From Alphaproteobacteria bacterium (GTDB lineage: Bacteria; Pseudomonadota; Alphaproteobacteria; Sphingomonadales; Kordiimonadaceae), in contig SBGU01000047.1 in the NCBI GenBank assembly GCA_006226495.1, positions 62,001 through 126,000 of the forward strand: a stretch of 64,000 nt of DNA, in the 5' to 3' direction. The notes below the pieces were generated by a model. That model did not search any database. It was not told the DNA's origin and saw nothing but the letters and a program-made list of their open reading frames with translations. This document shows positions 8,032-16,741 of the stretch, piece after piece. Position numbers and translations under genes: made by a program. Position 1 is the stretch's first letter; each line of letters opens with the position of its first letter.

Positions 8032-10059
8032 TTGAGCGGGGAGACTGCACCAGTCCCTGCCGGGCAGAGCGCTTTCGGGGAACGCTACGTCGTCAATACG
8101 GCGGCATCCCTGCCTGAGTTCAGCACGGAAGGCGGCCATGCCTTTAAGGTCAGCGACCAGGATCAGCCTGGCCGCGAGCTTTATGCGCTTGTGCATCACC
8201 ATACCGTGCCGCTTCGCAACGAAGTTTACCGCAGCCTGAAGGGCCGTGCCGTCCCCAATATGGTCAACCCGGTCGACCGGGGTCTCATGACCCTTGATGT
8301 CGGCGGGCAAAAGCAGCGGCTGGTGACCATTTTCGAACGTCCGCTTGGCGGCCCGCTGATGGGGCCTGACGGCAAGGTCAATCCGCGCATCAATACCAAC
8401 CGGCTCAGGCAGCATGTGGTGTTGTCGGTGCTGAAGGCCCTGGCGGCTTTGCACAAGCGCGGCATCGTGCATCGCAACCTGATGCCCACGAACCTGTATT
8501 TCGCCACCAAGGACGGCGAAGAGGTCTGGATCGGTGAATGTTACAGCACACCGCCCGGCTTTCGGCAGCCCTTCTGCATGGAACCGATCGACCATGCGCT
8601 GGCGGACGATACGGCCCGTGGCCTTGGCACCCTGGACGACGACTTTTTCCAGTTTGGCGCCACCCTGCAGTGCCTGTTTTTTGGTGAACAGCTATGGCAG
8701 GGCCGCAAGCGCGACGCCACGATCATGGCGCGCATCAACCAGGGTTCCTATTGGGCGCTCAGCGGTGGCCGCGATATCCCCGGTGCCCTGGGTGGCCTGA
8801 TCAAGGGCCTGATGGCCGACGAGCCTGAGGAGCGCTGGGGGGCGGAAGACGTGCTCGACTGGTTCGAGGGTGTCGGCAAACCCAAGCGCATGACCCTGAA
8901 GGCCTGGACCATGAACCGGCCGACCAATTTCAAGGGCGTGGCCTATGTGGACCGGCGCCTGCTGGCGGACGCTTTCGCGCGCGACCCGCGTGAGGCGGCG
9001 TCCTTCCTCAAGAACCTGGATTTCCCGGCCTGGGCCCAGCTTTCGTTTCGCGACGAGATCCTGACCGAACGGCTGGAGGCCGTGATCAATGTACGGCCGG
9101 CGGAAGGCTATAGCGGCGCCCGCGCAGACGACTACAAGATGGTGGCCCGTGTCTGCATGTTCCTGCATCCGACCGGCCCCCTGCATTTCCGGGGGCATTC
9201 GGTGTTCCTGGACGGCATCGGCCCGATGATCGCAGATGCCTTCGCCCGCGACGACCGCGACCTGATCGCCATCATCACCGACCTGATGGACCAGAAATTC
9301 CTCAATTCCCTGACCGAAATCTGTGGTCCGCGCAACCCGGGTTTTGCGCCGCGCATGGCCGAATTCAAGCAGGCCATCGACCATGGCACCAGCAAGTCGC
9401 TGGGCCGGGGCATGGAACGGGTCCTGTATCAGATGAACCCGATCCTGCCCTGCCTCAGCCAGCGTTTCGACAATGTCTGGATCGGGTCGATCAAGCAGCT
9501 CATGCGCGCGCTTGACCGCCTGTCCGCGACCGGGGGCGGGCGCAACATCCTCCTGGACCGGCATGTGGCAGCCTTCTGCAACACCCACGGCCCCGACCTG
9601 ACCCGCGAGTTCAACCGCCTGGCGGCAGCCCAGAACGACCCGGCCCGGTTTGCCAGCCTGTCGGCAGAGTTTTTTGGCGTCCTGCAGCGCCGTTTTCAGT
9701 TGGAGCCGCTGCCGGCGCTGACGGAAAAGCTGGTCGACGGCCTGGCGCCTGCCATCAAGGGGCTGAAGAACAAGAAACGCCGCGAGCTGGTACAAACGCT
9801 TCTGGACAAGATCAAGAAGGGTGGCGACATCTCGAAGCTGGGCAATGAAGTGAACCTTTTGCAGGTTCAATCGGAAGATGCCCGCGAATTCGCCAGCGCC
9901 CGCACCCTTTTGACCCGGATCGAACGGGAACGTGTTCGCCTTGGCCGCAAGGTCATGCCGACCGACACGGAAGCCCAGGAACGTGGTATAAAAGGCAGCC
10001 GAACCTTCGCATTTGTTGTTATGCTGATCGTCGGTTTCCTGACGATGTATTCGGGATGA
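8032..10059 (+). CDS. Tail-anchored protein-kinase-like protein (pseudokinase)
   Basis: About 675 residues. The first ~290 residues follow a Ser/Thr kinase fold: an H-R-N-L-M-P-T-N-L segment stands where active kinases have H-R-D-L-K-P-x-N, then a D-D-F-F-Q-F-G-A-T-L-Q helix and an end like D-E-P-E-E-R-W. The catalytic Asp is Asn, the following Lys is Met, no DFG is visible (I-G-E at that place), and no clear VAIK lysine is seen, so it is probably catalytically dead. A long helical middle follows, and the C-terminus ends in one hydrophobic helix, predicting a tail anchor with the bulk in the cytoplasm. The TTG at 8032 is chosen for its AAGGGGG site 8 nt upstream; a GTG at 8014 is the alternative. 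The next gene starts 4 nt after its stop. Confidence 0.8.
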   Translation: MSGETAPVPAGQSAFGERYVVNTAASLPEFSTEGGHAFKVSDQDQPGRELYALVHHHTVPLRNEVYRSLKGRAVPNMVNPVDRGLMTLDVGGQKQRLVTIFERPLGGPLMGPDGKVNPRINTNRLRQHVVLSVLKALAALHKRGIVHRNLMPTNLYFATKDGEEVWIGECYSTPPGFRQPFCMEPIDHALADDTARGLGTLDDDFFQFGATLQCLFFGEQLWQGRKRDATIMARINQGSYWALSGGRDIPGALGGLIKGLMADEPEERWGAEDVLDWFEGVGKPKRMTLKAWTMNRPTNFKGVAYVDRRLLADAFARDPREAASFLKNLDFPAWAQLSFRDEILTERLEAVINVRPAEGYSGARADDYKMVARVCMFLHPTGPLHFRGHSVFLDGIGPMIADAFARDDRDLIAIITDLMDQKFLNSLTEICGPRNPGFAPRMAEFKQAIDHGTSKSLGRGMERVLYQMNPILPCLSQRFDNVWIGSIKQLMRALDRLSATGGGRNILLDRHVAAFCNTHGPDLTREFNRLAAAQNDPARFASLSAEFFGVLQRRFQLEPLPALTEKLVDGLAPAIKGLKNKKRRELVQTLLDKIKKGGDISKLGNEVNLLQVQSEDAREFASARTLLTRIERERVRLGRKVMPTDTEAQERGIKGSRTFAFVVMLIVGFLTMYSG

Positions 10060-10063
10060 AACC

Positions 10064-10606
10064 ATGACACAGAACAAGAAACCTCCGATGAGAATAAGGC
10101 GCCGCCGGACACGCGGCCCCGAAATCAGTGGTTTCGGGCCGTTGCTCAGCATCGCGCTCGTGGGTGTTTCGCTGTTCCATTGGCAGGTTGCCGTGTTGTT
10201 CGTGGTCGGCCTGTTGCCCAGCATCGTGTTGGCGTTTACCGGGCGTGGTGCCTATAAAAGCTACAAGCTTCAATGTGTTACCTGTGCCAACCTGGCCGGA
10301 ATCATGCCCTTTGCAGCCATGGTATGGGCGCAGCCTCGCGCCATGTATGACGTGCTCCTGAACCCCCTGAACCTCCTGATGATGATCGGGTCTGCCGCCA
10401 TCGGCTATGCGCTGGTCTACATCGGCCCCATGGTCGCAGCCGTTGTGCTGCAAAGCATGGCGCAGGACAAGATCAAGGCCCTGAACCAGCAGCGTGTGGC
10501 GCTTCTGGAAGCCTGGGGCCCGGAAGTGCTGGGTGATACAGAAGCCAAAGGCGAGGACCCGGCCTGGGCCAACAAGCCACGCCGGGGTGGTGAAGACTCC
10601 AACTGA
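10064..10606 (+). CDS. Small membrane protein paired with the pseudokinase
   Basis: 180 residues. A basic N-terminal stretch (R-R-R-R-T-R) precedes about four hydrophobic segments: roughly residues 23-45, 46-58, 76-92 and 98-126. The remaining tail is polar and charged. No family motif is recognised. It starts 4 nt after the stop of the pseudokinase, so both are surely made from one message, and both are membrane proteins with large or charged cytoplasmic parts; a physical complex is an inference from that. A palindromic terminator follows. Confidence 0.78.
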   Translation: MTQNKKPPMRIRRRRTRGPEISGFGPLLSIALVGVSLFHWQVAVLFVVGLLPSIVLAFTGRGAYKSYKLQCVTCANLAGIMPFAAMVWAQPRAMYDVLLNPLNLLMMIGSAAIGYALVYIGPMVAAVVLQSMAQDKIKALNQQRVALLEAWGPEVLGDTEAKGEDPAWANKPRRGGEDSN

Positions 10607-10629
10607 AAAGGGCCCGCAATTGCGGGCCC
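10606..10629 (-). terminator. Terminator hairpin, probably bidirectional
   Basis: A 20-bp perfect palindrome at 10610-10629 (GGGCCCGCAATTGCGGGCCC) lies between the convergent membrane protein gene and rpoH. Four A at 10606-10609 become a U tract for minus-strand transcripts, so it mainly fits rpoH termination. Confidence 0.75.
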
Positions 10630-10683
10630 CGATCTGTTTCATGCCGGTTTCAGGGCCAACAGGCCCGGGGGCGGTATGGCCGG

Positions 10684-11580
10684 TCAGTCGTGCTGATGGG
10701 CGCCGACACCGGCTTCAAGCGCCGCCTGCCGCATGGCTTTCTGGACCTTTTCAAAGGCGCGCACCTCAATCTGGCGCACACGTTCGCGGCTGACACCATA
10801 ATGCTGGGACAGATCCTCGAGCGTGGTGGCCGGTTCGGTCAGGCGCCGTTCGGTCAGGATGTGTTTTTCCCGGTCGTTCAGGTCTTCCATGGCCTTGGCC
10901 AGCAACTGCATGCGCAGGTCACGTTCTTCGTTTTCGGCAACGGTGGTTTCCTGGTCCGGCGTATCGTCGACCAGCCAGTCCTGCCACTCGCCTTCGGCGT
11001 CTGCTTTCAGGGGCGCGTTCAGGCTGTGGTCCATGGCCGACATGCGCCGGTTCATGCTGACAACATCACCCTCCGAAACGTCCAGTTTTTCGGCAATCTT
11101 GGTCACGTTTTCCGGGGTCAGGTCGCCGTCCTCGATGGCTTCGATCTGGCCTTTCACCCGGCGCAGGTTGAAGAACAGCTTCTTCTGCGCGGCGGTGGTG
11201 CCGATTTTGACCAGCGACCAGCTACGCAGGATATATTCCTGGATCGCTGCCCTGATCCACCACATGGCATAGGTCGCCAGCCGGAAGCCTTTTTCCGGGT
11301 CGAACCGTTTCACCGCCTGCATCATGCCGACGTTGCCTTCGGAAATCAGGTCGGCGACCGGCAGGCCGTAGCCGCGATAGCCCATGGCGATCTTGGCCAC
11401 AAGACGCAGGTGGCTGGTCACCAGTTGGTGCGCGGCATGGCGGTCGCCATGCTCGGTCCAGGCCTTGGCCAGCATATATTCCTGGTCGGCCTCAAGCATC
11501 GGAAACTTGCGGATTTCCTGCAGATACTGGCTCAGGCTGCCTTCAGGGGACAGGGTCGGCAGGTTGGAGAGATTGCTCAT
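10684..11580 (-). CDS. rpoH: RNA polymerase heat-shock sigma factor (sigma-32 type)
   Basis: 298 residues. It directs RNA polymerase to heat-shock promoters. Region 2 is clear: D-L-I-S-E-G-N-V-G-M-M-Q-A-V-K-R-F-D followed by F-R-L-A-T-Y-A-M-W-W-I-R-A-A-I-Q-E-Y. The RpoH box is Q-K-K-L-F-F-N-L-R-R (about residues 130-139), which distinguishes RpoH from RpoD. Region 4 ends with a helix-turn-helix, Y-G-V-S-R-E-R-V-R-Q-I-E. The start at 11580 (M-S-N-L-S-N-L-P) is preferred over an in-frame upstream codon at 11619 because of its AGGA site and family length. Alphaproteobacteria often carry more than one RpoH; whether this is the main one cannot be told here. Confidence 0.95.
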   Translation of the reverse strand: MSNLSNLPTLSPEGSLSQYLQEIRKFPMLEADQEYMLAKAWTEHGDRHAAHQLVTSHLRLVAKIAMGYRGYGLPVADLISEGNVGMMQAVKRFDPEKGFRLATYAMWWIRAAIQEYILRSWSLVKIGTTAAQKKLFFNLRRVKGQIEAIEDGDLTPENVTKIAEKLDVSEGDVVSMNRRMSAMDHSLNAPLKADAEGEWQDWLVDDTPDQETTVAENEERDLRMQLLAKAMEDLNDREKHILTERRLTEPATTLEDLSQHYGVSRERVRQIEVRAFEKVQKAMRQAALEAGVGAHQHD

Positions 11581-11695
11581 GATTGATCCTCGCCCTTCCG
11601 TGGCGCGGGGCGGCTCCATGCCCCAGGTCCGGAATTATCATCTATCTGGAAAATAACGCCCAACAATAACCCAAGTCAAACAGACGCGAAAAGGC

Positions 11696-12688
11696 CTACA
11701 CCCGGAAGGGTGCAAGCGCGTCCAGAAGCCCGGCCATATCATATGGGAGCTCACTTTCGAATTTTAAGGTCTCGCCGCTGATTGGATGAATAAAACCCAG
11801 AACGCGGGCATGCAGCGCCTGCCGGTTGAAGGCCTGCAGGGCGGCGCGCGCCGGTCCTTGCAGGCTGTTGGGCAGTTTCATGCTGCGGCCATAGACCGGG
11901 TCACCGACCAAAGGATGGCCGATATGCGCCATATGCACCCGCACCTGGTGGGTGCGACCGGTTTCCAGCCGGCATTCGATCAGGCTGGCGAGCGCAGCAC
12001 CGCCGGCCTGGAAATGCGCTTCGGTCACATAATGGGTGGCGGCCCATTTGCCGCCCCGGTCGGTTACGGCCATACGCTTGCGGTCGACCGGGTGGCGGGC
12101 GATATCGCGTTCGATACGGCCCGCAGGCGGCACGGGATGGCCCTTGCACACGGCGCTGTAGCGGCGCTCGATGGTATGGTCGGCAAACTGCACGGCAAGG
12201 CCATTGTGGGCCTTGTCATGTTTGGCCATCACCAGAAGGCCGCTGGTTTCCTTGTCGATACGGTGCACGATGCCGGGGCGTTTTACCCCGCCGATGCCGC
12301 TCAGGCTGTCGCCGCAGTGATGCAACAGCGCGTTCACTAGGGTGCCTGTGGGGCTGCCGGGGGCCGGATGCACCACCATGCCTGCGGGTTTGTTCACCAC
12401 AATCAGGTGTTCGTCCTCAAAAACCACATCCAGCGGAATGTCCTCCGGCTGCGGGTCGGGCTCCTCCGGCATGGGAATGTTGACCGTGTAACATTCTCCC
12501 GGTTTGACGGCCTGTGACGGACTCTTTATGGTGCCGGGGTTGCCGGCGACCGAAAGCGACACCTCACCGTCCTTGATCAGGGCCTTGAGGCGCGAACGCG
12601 ACAGGTCGGGCAGGGCATCGGCCAGGATCTTGTCCAGCCGTTCTCCTGCCATCGGTGCAGTGATGGTGATTTCGAACATATCGGTCAT
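11696..12688 (-). CDS. rluD: Ribosomal large subunit pseudouridine synthase, RluA/RluD family
   Basis: 330 residues. An S4 RNA-binding domain lies at about residues 12-75 (R-L-D-K-I-L-A-D-A-L...S-R-S-R-L-K-A-L-I-K-D-G), followed by the RluA catalytic domain with the H-R-I-D-K-E-T-S-G-L-L-V motif containing the catalytic Asp (about residue 144). RluD makes pseudouridines in helix 69 of 23S rRNA. The rpoH-RluD neighbourhood is common in alphaproteobacteria. Its start codon lies only 11 nt from that of the divergent gene at 12700, so its promoter must overlap that gene. The assignment to RluD rather than RluC is by domain layout and context. Confidence 0.88.
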   Translation of the reverse strand: MTDMFEITITAPMAGERLDKILADALPDLSRSRLKALIKDGEVSLSVAGNPGTIKSPSQAVKPGECYTVNIPMPEEPDPQPEDIPLDVVFEDEHLIVVNKPAGMVVHPAPGSPTGTLVNALLHHCGDSLSGIGGVKRPGIVHRIDKETSGLLVMAKHDKAHNGLAVQFADHTIERRYSAVCKGHPVPPAGRIERDIARHPVDRKRMAVTDRGGKWAATHYVTEAHFQAGGAALASLIECRLETGRTHQVRVHMAHIGHPLVGDPVYGRSMKLPNSLQGPARAALQAFNRQALHARVLGFIHPISGETLKFESELPYDMAGLLDALAPFRV

Positions 12689-12699
12689 GGAGACACCTT

Positions 12700-13110
12700 A
12701 TGACGGCAGCCGATCAAAATGTCACGCGCGACCTGCGGGGGCAGGAAGACGACGCAGAAGCAGGCGCCCCGCGCTGGCTGGTGGCCATTGTCGTGGTGCT
12801 GGGGGTGGCGTTCCTGGCCATGCTGGCGCTGATTATCGTCAAGCTGATCGCCGGCGACGGCCCGTCGTCGACCACCGCGCAGGAACCGGCGCCTGTCGCC
12901 GTGGCCACCAATGCCGAAATGGACACGGCGTCCGCCGCAGTCGCCATGCGCGATTTCAATATCCAGCGCCCGGAAGGCGCGGCACTTGTGCGTGCCGAAC
13001 TGGCGGGCCGGGAACTGCTGTTGCATTTCCGTGGCGCCGACGGTTCCGACATCCTGATCGTGCTCAACCGCATGACCGGGCAGGAAAACCGGGTCGTGGT
13101 CGCACCATGA
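12700..13110 (+). CDS. DUF6476-like single-pass membrane protein
   Basis: 136 residues: an acidic cytoplasmic start, one membrane helix (about residues 26-49, W-L-V-A-I-V-V-V-L-G-V-A-F), then a periplasmic part with an Ala/Pro-rich linker and a compact C-terminal domain ending in D-I-L-I-V-L-N-R-M-T-G-Q. This architecture beside an RluA-family gene matches the alphaproteobacterial DUF6476 family as I remember it. The function is unknown. The stop overlaps the start of the JAMM peptidase gene (ATGA), so the two are translationally coupled. Confidence 0.75.
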   Translation: MTAADQNVTRDLRGQEDDAEAGAPRWLVAIVVVLGVAFLAMLALIIVKLIAGDGPSSTTAQEPAPVAVATNAEMDTASAAVAMRDFNIQRPEGAALVRAELAGRELLLHFRGADGSDILIVLNRMTGQENRVVVAP

Positions 13111-13535
13111 GGGTGCGACTGCCGGCCGACCTTCTGGACCGGCTGGAAACCGAGGCACGCAAAGCATTTCCGAACGAAGCCTGCGCCCTGCTCTTGGGCG
13201 AAATCAAACCGTCCGGTGTCGATATCCTTGATTGCAAGCTCAGCCGCAATGTCACGGCGGGTGACGCGAAAACCAGCTTTGAAATCGAACCCGAACTGCA
13301 TCTGGCGCTGCAGAAGCGTGCCCGTGAAGGTGCGCTGGATGTGGTCGGCGTCTGGCACAGCCACCCGCACGGCGCCGCCAGACCGTCCGCCGAAGATGCC
13401 CGCCGGTCGCTGATGCCGCGCTGGTGCTGGCTGATCACCGGTTTCGGGCCGGGCCGGAACGCCGAAAGCGCGGCGTTTGTCGCCCTGGACGGTGCTCCCC
13501 ACATCCTGGAACCGGTGCCGATGGTGCTTCGGTAA
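13107..13535 (+). CDS. JAB/MPN (JAMM) metallopeptidase
   Basis: 142 residues, a stand-alone MPN domain. The zinc motif is complete: a Glu in N-E-A-C-A-L-L-L-G (about residues 22-30), then W-H-S-H-P-H-G-A-A-R-P-S-A-E-D, which matches the H-S-H-x7-S-x2-D signature. Proteins of this group cleave ubiquitin-like or sulfur-carrier tails or C-terminal peptides. No ThiS/MoaD-like partner or E1-like enzyme is nearby, so the substrate is unknown. The start overlaps the stop of the DUF6476-like gene by 4 nt. Confidence 0.88.
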   Translation: MRVRLPADLLDRLETEARKAFPNEACALLLGEIKPSGVDILDCKLSRNVTAGDAKTSFEIEPELHLALQKRAREGALDVVGVWHSHPHGAARPSAEDARRSLMPRWCWLITGFGPGRNAESAAFVALDGAPHILEPVPMVLR

Positions 13536-13618
13536 CTGACCTGCCGATCGCCATTTGAAATTGCGCCAGCGGGACCTATAGTCTATTGGGCCAGAACAGT
13601 TTTATGGGGAGGTAAGCG

Positions 13619-15244
13619 TTGCTTGGTCAAATGCAGAATTGGTCGCTGCTGGTATCCAAATTCCTGGAACATGCGGAAATAAACCATCCACGGCGGGAAA
13701 TCGTCAGCATGCTGCCGGAAGGCGGGCAGTTCCGCTATGATTTTGCGGCCCATGCGCAGCGGGCGCGCCAGTGCGCGCAGGCCCTGAAGCGGCTGGGCGT
13801 CACCGATGGCGACCGGGTCGCCACCCTGGCCTGGAATACCCACCGGCATATGGAGCTGTGGTTCGCCGCCGCTGGCATGGGCGCCGTGTGCCACACGGTG
13901 AACCCGCGCCTGTTCCCGGAACAGCTCGTCTATATCATGAACCATGCCGAAGACCGGGTTTTGTGCCTGGATGTCACCTTCGTGCCGCTGATTGAAAAGC
14001 TGGCGCCCGAGCTGAAGACCATCGAACATTATGTGATCATGGTCGGGCGCGAACATATGCCCGAAACCAGTCTGCCAAATGCGCTCAGCTATGAAGAGCT
14101 GCTGGCCGCCGAAGACGGCAAATATGCCTGGCCGGAAATGGACGAAAACACCGCCTGCGGCCTTTGTTACACATCCGGAACGACTGGTCACCCGAAAGGT
14201 GTTCTTTATTCGCACCGGTCTAATTTCCTGCACACCCTCCTGGCCCTGCAGGGCGATACCCTGTCGATTACCGCCAAGTCGGTCATCCTGCCGGTGGTGC
14301 CCATGTTCCATGCCAACGCCTGGGGCATCCCGTATGCCGCCGCGGCATCGGGCGCCAAGCTGGTGCTCAATGGCCCGCACCACGACCCGGAAACCCTGCA
14401 CAAGCTGGTGATGGACGAAGGCATCACGGTTACCGCCGCCGTGCCCACGGTCTGGATGGGCATGCTCAAGTATCTCGAAGCCACCGGCAAGGACATGGGC
14501 AAGCTGAAGACCGTCACCATCGGCGGTTCGGCCGTGCCGCGGGTGATGATCGACACGTTCCAGCGCAAATATGGCGTGCGGGTGAACCATGCCTGGGGCA
14601 TGACCGAAACCAGCCCGCTTGGCAGCCTGGGCAGCGAAAATGGCGCCATCGAAAACCTGTCGGATGTTGAAAAACTGGACGTGCAGTGCAAACAGGGCCG
14701 GTCGGTCCTGGGTGTCGAGATGACGGTCATGGACGATGATGGCAACCGCCTGCCGCGCGACGGCAAATCGTCGGGCCACCTGATGGTACGCGGGCCGTGG
14801 GTCATCGACAGCTATTATAAATCCGACAAACCGGCGGTGGGCGAAGACAACTGGTTCGACACCGGCGATGTCGCCTGTATCGACCAGTATGGTTATATGC
14901 AGATCACCGACCGCGCCAAGGATGTCATCAAATCGGGCGGCGAATGGATCAGCTCCATCGATCTCGAGAACGCCGCGGTCGCGCATCCGCAGGTGGCCGA
15001 AGCCGCGGTTATCGGCATCTATCATCCCAAGTGGGACGAACGCCCGCTGATGGTGATCGTGCCCGAAGACGGCGCAACCATCACCACCGAGGATATGCAT
15101 GCTTTCCTCGACGACAAGGTCGCCAAATGGTGGCTGCCGGACGATGTGGTATCGGTGAAGGATATCCCGCACACGGCCACCGGCAAGATTTCCAAGAAGG
15201 ACCTCAGGGAACAGTTCAAGGATTACAAGCTGCCGACCTACTGA
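13619..15244 (+). CDS. Fatty-acid--CoA ligase (AlkK/DmdB-like)
   Basis: 541 residues, an ANL superfamily enzyme that activates a carboxylic acid with ATP and CoA. The P-loop is [12 protein letters not shown] (about residues 182-193); later motifs include [20 protein letters not shown] and the C-terminal lysine in G-K-I-S-K-K-D-L. The start is TTG at 13619: a strong GGGGAGG site lies 5 nt upstream, and the resulting M-L-G-Q-M beginning is conserved in this AlkK/DmdB-like branch. Substrate could be a medium or long fatty acid or 3-methylthiopropionate; sequence alone does not decide. A terminator follows. Confidence 0.9.
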   Translation: MLGQMQNWSLLVSKFLEHAEINHPRREIVSMLPEGGQFRYDFAAHAQRARQCAQALKRLGVTDGDRVATLAWNTHRHMELWFAAAGMGAVCHTVNPRLFPEQLVYIMNHAEDRVLCLDVTFVPLIEKLAPELKTIEHYVIMVGREHMPETSLPNALSYEELLAAEDGKYAWPEMDENTACGLCYTSGTTGHPKGVLYSHRSNFLHTLLALQGDTLSITAKSVILPVVPMFHANAWGIPYAAAASGAKLVLNGPHHDPETLHKLVMDEGITVTAAVPTVWMGMLKYLEATGKDMGKLKTVTIGGSAVPRVMIDTFQRKYGVRVNHAWGMTETSPLGSLGSENGAIENLSDVEKLDVQCKQGRSVLGVEMTVMDDDGNRLPRDGKSSGHLMVRGPWVIDSYYKSDKPAVGEDNWFDTGDVACIDQYGYMQITDRAKDVIKSGGEWISSIDLENAAVAHPQVAEAAVIGIYHPKWDERPLMVIVPEDGATITTEDMHAFLDDKVAKWWLPDDVVSVKDIPHTATGKISKKDLREQFKDYKLPTY

Positions 15245-15271
15245 ACCGGTCGCACGGCAAGGACATCACGG

Positions 15272-15300
15272 AACGGGGCTGGCTGTGTTAGCCCCGTTTT
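15272..15300 (+). terminator. Terminator after the acyl-CoA ligase
   Basis: A 9-bp stem (15272-15280 AACGGGGCT with 15290-15298 AGCCCCGTT) with a 9-nt loop and a short T tract. It overlaps the last codons of the convergent DUF2842 gene, so it may stop both strands. Confidence 0.75.
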
Positions 15301-15506
15301 CCTTTGCCGATCCAGCCAAACAGATATTTGACCGGGAAAATCCAGACAATGCCGGCGACCAGGTAATAAAGGGTCTGCACCAGGATCGGCCAGCCGATCA
15401 GCAGGTCACCAAGGGCCGCGGCCGCGAAGGCATAAAGGGTCAGGCCGACAATCAGGATCAGCATGCCGACATAGCTGCGGACAGAGGGCCGTTCGGCACC
15501 GCTCAT
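15288..15506 (-). CDS. DUF2842 family small membrane protein
   Basis: 72 residues with two hydrophobic helices (about 12-33 and 37-57) and a short basic tail (G-K-G-K-R-G). Size, two-helix layout and the W-I-F-P-x-x-Y-L-F-x-W-I motif match the alphaproteobacterial DUF2842 family. Function unknown. Its ATG overlaps the TGA of the upstream Nudix gene by 3 nt within ATGA, so it is co-translated with it. Confidence 0.8.
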   Translation of the reverse strand: MSGAERPSVRSYVGMLILIVGLTLYAFAAAALGDLLIGWPILVQTLYYLVAGIVWIFPVKYLFGWIGKGKRG

Positions 15507-15961
15507 TGGATATCCCCTTCATGTTCCAGCCGCTTGTAGGCGGCGGCCAGGCGGATGATGCGCCGGGTTTCCTCCCATAGCGGAAGCTGAAGGGCTTCTT
15601 CAAGACTGAAAAAACGCGCGTCGCAGGCATCGGTGCCGGCGCCCACGTGGCCCGACACATAATCGGCGACATAATCGACAAGGGTATAATGGAAGCGCAC
15701 GCCGCCCTGGGCGTCCTGTTCAATGAAATTGACGGCATCCAGCAGCGCGCCGATGCGCACGGTGGTGCCCGTTTCCTCGAACACCTCGCGCAGCGCAGTT
15801 TCTTCGATGGTTTCGCCCAGTTCCTGCGCACCGCCCGGCAGGCTCCATTCATCTGCGCGCGGCGGTTTGCCCCGCCGGATCAACAGGATATCGCGGCCTT
15901 TGAACACAACGGCGCCGGCGCCGACAATCGGGCGGGTGGGGTTTTCTCTTGCGTCAGCCAT
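15503..15961 (-). CDS. NUDIX hydrolase
   Basis: 152 residues. The Nudix box is complete: G-G-A-Q-E-L-G-E-T-I-E-E-T-A-L-R-E then V-F-E-E-T-G (about residues 40-62), giving the metal-binding glutamates. The S-L-P-G-G start resembles ADP-ribose or NADH pyrophosphatases, but substrate class cannot be set. The start at 15961 (M-A-D-A-R-E-N-P) is chosen because the domain begins about 12 residues later; the open frame continues far upstream without coding character. It lies divergent from the SRAP gene and coupled to the DUF2842 gene. Confidence 0.9.
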   Translation of the reverse strand: MADARENPTRPIVGAGAVVFKGRDILLIRRGKPPRADEWSLPGGAQELGETIEETALREVFEETGTTVRIGALLDAVNFIEQDAQGGVRFHYTLVDYVADYVSGHVGAGTDACDARFFSLEEALQLPLWEETRRIIRLAAAYKRLEHEGDIQ

Positions 15962-16039
15962 GGGCTTGCTATTTTCTCTGGTGCCTGAATTATTGTTGGC
16001 GCCATAGTGGGCGGCAACGGGACCGGAAGGCAAGTTTTC

Positions 16040-16732
16040 ATGTGCGGCAGATATGCCTTTTACAGTCCGGCTGAAGCCATGCGTCACCTGTTTGGCGTCG
16101 GCGCCGAACACGCGATCCCGCCCAATTATAATATCGGCCCGCGCCAGCCTGTTCTGATCATCCGTCGGGGCGAAAAGGGTGTGCGTGAACTGGTTGCGGT
16201 CGAATGGGGGCTGGTGCCCGAATGGGCCAGGGAAATCGGCACCAAACCGCTGAATAATGCGCGGGTTGAAACCGTGCGGGAAAAGCCGTCCTTCCGGTCC
16301 AGCATCGTGCGCAAGCGCTGCCTGGTGCCGTTCGACGGCTGGTATGAATGGCGCACGGAAGGCGGGCGCAAGCAGCCCTATTATATCCGGCCCGTTGCGG
16401 GTGGCCCCATGGCCTTTGCCGGCATCTGGTCGGTCTGGCATGGCCCGAACGGGGACCACTGGCTTGAAACCATGGCGATCCTGACCGCGCCGACCGTGGG
16501 CCCCATGCGGTCGCTGCATCACAGGCGCCCGCTGGTGGTGCGACCGGAACAGTATGAAGCCTGGCTTCAGCCCCATGACCCGCTGCCGCGCGGTTTTCTG
16601 GACAGTTTCGACTGGGTGCCGGAAACGGCGTTTGAATGGACGCCGGTCAGCACACGGGTGAACAATGTGCGTTTCAACGACCCCGGTTGCCTGGATGCGC
16701 CGGAAGACGATCCGCAACCCTCGTTATTCTGA
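16040..16732 (+). CDS. SRAP domain protein (YedK/HMCES family)
   Basis: 230 residues. Cys2 after the initiator Met (M-C-G-R-Y) is the catalytic residue that forms a thiazolidine crosslink with abasic sites in single-stranded DNA and so shields them. Further family marks: Y-N-I-G-P-R-Q-P-V, W-G-L-V-P-E-W-A, N-A-R-V-E-T-V-x-E-K-P-S-F, and F-D-G-W-Y-E-W. The usual H-x-R-M-P near the C-terminus is H-H-R-R-P here. The ATG at 16040 is fixed by the required Cys2 and a GGAAGG site; an in-frame codon at 16007 would bury it. The crotonase gene follows closely. Confidence 0.93.
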   Translation: MCGRYAFYSPAEAMRHLFGVGAEHAIPPNYNIGPRQPVLIIRRGEKGVRELVAVEWGLVPEWAREIGTKPLNNARVETVREKPSFRSSIVRKRCLVPFDGWYEWRTEGGRKQPYYIRPVAGGPMAFAGIWSVWHGPNGDHWLETMAILTAPTVGPMRSLHHRRPLVVRPEQYEAWLQPHDPLPRGFLDSFDWVPETAFEWTPVSTRVNNVRFNDPGCLDAPEDDPQPSLF

Positions 16733-16741
16733 AGGATGGAC

